Source: Candidatus Nitrosotenuis sp. (GTDB lineage: Archaea > Thermoproteota > Nitrososphaeria > Nitrososphaerales > Nitrosopumilaceae). Taken from it: 13,405 nt of DNA. The stretch spans positions 1-13,405 of the forward strand of contig JAHEXS010000021.1 in assembly GCA_023252015.1 (NCBI GenBank), written 5' to 3'. Under the pieces are notes generated by a model. The model ran no database searches, was not told the DNA's origin, and saw only the letters and a list, made by a program, of their open reading frames with translations. Shown here piece after piece: positions 13,222 to 13,405 of this stretch. The number at the start of each line of letters is the position of its first letter. The first letter of the stretch is position 1. The translations under genes and the position numbers were made by a program.

Positions 13222-13405
13222 TACCAAGTTTAATTTTGAAAATTGGTTTTATGCTAGTCTGTGTATTTGATATCCTTAGTTGATCTCTGAATTCCATCTA
13301 GTTAATTTTGTGTATACCTCCATGATTATTCATCATTGGAATTTGATTAATCGGAATTGAACCAAAGAAATACGTAAAATCTTTTCAAGTATAAGCTCCG
13401 TACAT
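13222..13405. other. Non-coding stretch to the window edge, with an imperfect dyad
   Basis: No convincing gene is visible here apart from the unlikely N-terminal extension of the dehydrogenase. An imperfect inverted repeat sits at 13319-13340 (TCCATGAT, five bases, ATCATTGGA) and could be an operator. A TATA-like AGTATAAGC near 13388-13396 on the plus strand may serve a gene beyond the edge. Both are weak. Confidence 0.25.

Noticed and set aside
13175..13297. N-terminal extension of the acyl-CoA dehydrogenase from ATG at 13297
   Set aside because: The 41 extra residues have no family counterpart and contain a TATA box suited to the ATG at 13174.
13350..13366. tRNA T-arm-like sequence on the minus strand (GGTTCAATTCC within a near-stem)
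   Set aside because: Only four of five stem pairs form and no matching acceptor, D-arm or anticodon arm is found around it.
1..13405. CRISPR arrays, insertion sequences, integrase sites or long repeats
   Set aside because: Reading through, I saw no regularly spaced repeats, transposase or integrase motifs, or long direct repeats.

Overview
The window looks like chromosomal DNA of an ammonia-oxidising archaeon (Thaumarchaeota / Nitrososphaeria, probably the low-GC marine or soil group I.1a). This is an inference from gene content and style, not from a marker gene. The supporting signs are: an archaeal CoA route using pantoate kinase and 4-phosphopantoate--beta-alanine ligase; AT-rich DNA; many TTG starts; TATA boxes about 22-27 bases ahead of start codons, which suggests leaderless mRNAs; and an AbrB-PhoU fusion regulator. 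No RNA genes, insertion sequences, CRISPR arrays or phage genes were seen. Gene density is high, and no gene-free stretch exceeds 300 bases.

Layout. Positions 1-753 (minus) hold the N-terminal part of an ABC1/UbiB-family atypical kinase, cut by the window edge and apparently starting at a non-standard ATA. Positions 765-1157 (minus) encode a small two-helix membrane protein of unknown function. Positions 1198-4395 (minus) form a tightly overlapping three-gene operon: a MacB/FtsX-type permease, a LolD/MacB-type ATPase (start unclear, probably non-standard) and a secreted, membrane-anchored Ig-like protein. It is divergent from a double-domain Lrp/AsnC-type regulator (4495-5409). A perfect palindrome lies between the two facing TATA boxes. 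A Nudix hydrolase of ADP-ribose pyrophosphatase type follows (5436-5951).

An AbrB-PhoU regulator (5948-6925, minus) is divergent from a four-gene CoA operon (6990-10693): pantoate kinase, phosphopantoate--beta-alanine ligase, PanB and CoaBC. Together these cover ketopantoate formation, pantoate phosphorylation, condensation with beta-alanine, cysteine addition and decarboxylation to 4'-phosphopantetheine. Ketopantoate reductase, CoaD and CoaE are not in the window. A class III aminotransferase with an unusual active-site segment (10728-11951) follows, tail-to-tail with an acyl-CoA dehydrogenase that carries an extra charged insertion (11945-13174, minus). The last 231 bases hold the dehydrogenase promoter and upstream non-coding DNA.

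Nothing here is clearly a wholly new system. The observations most worth checking are the two non-standard start codons, the candidate Lrp operator, the altered active sites of CoaC and the aminotransferase, and the insertion in the dehydrogenase.
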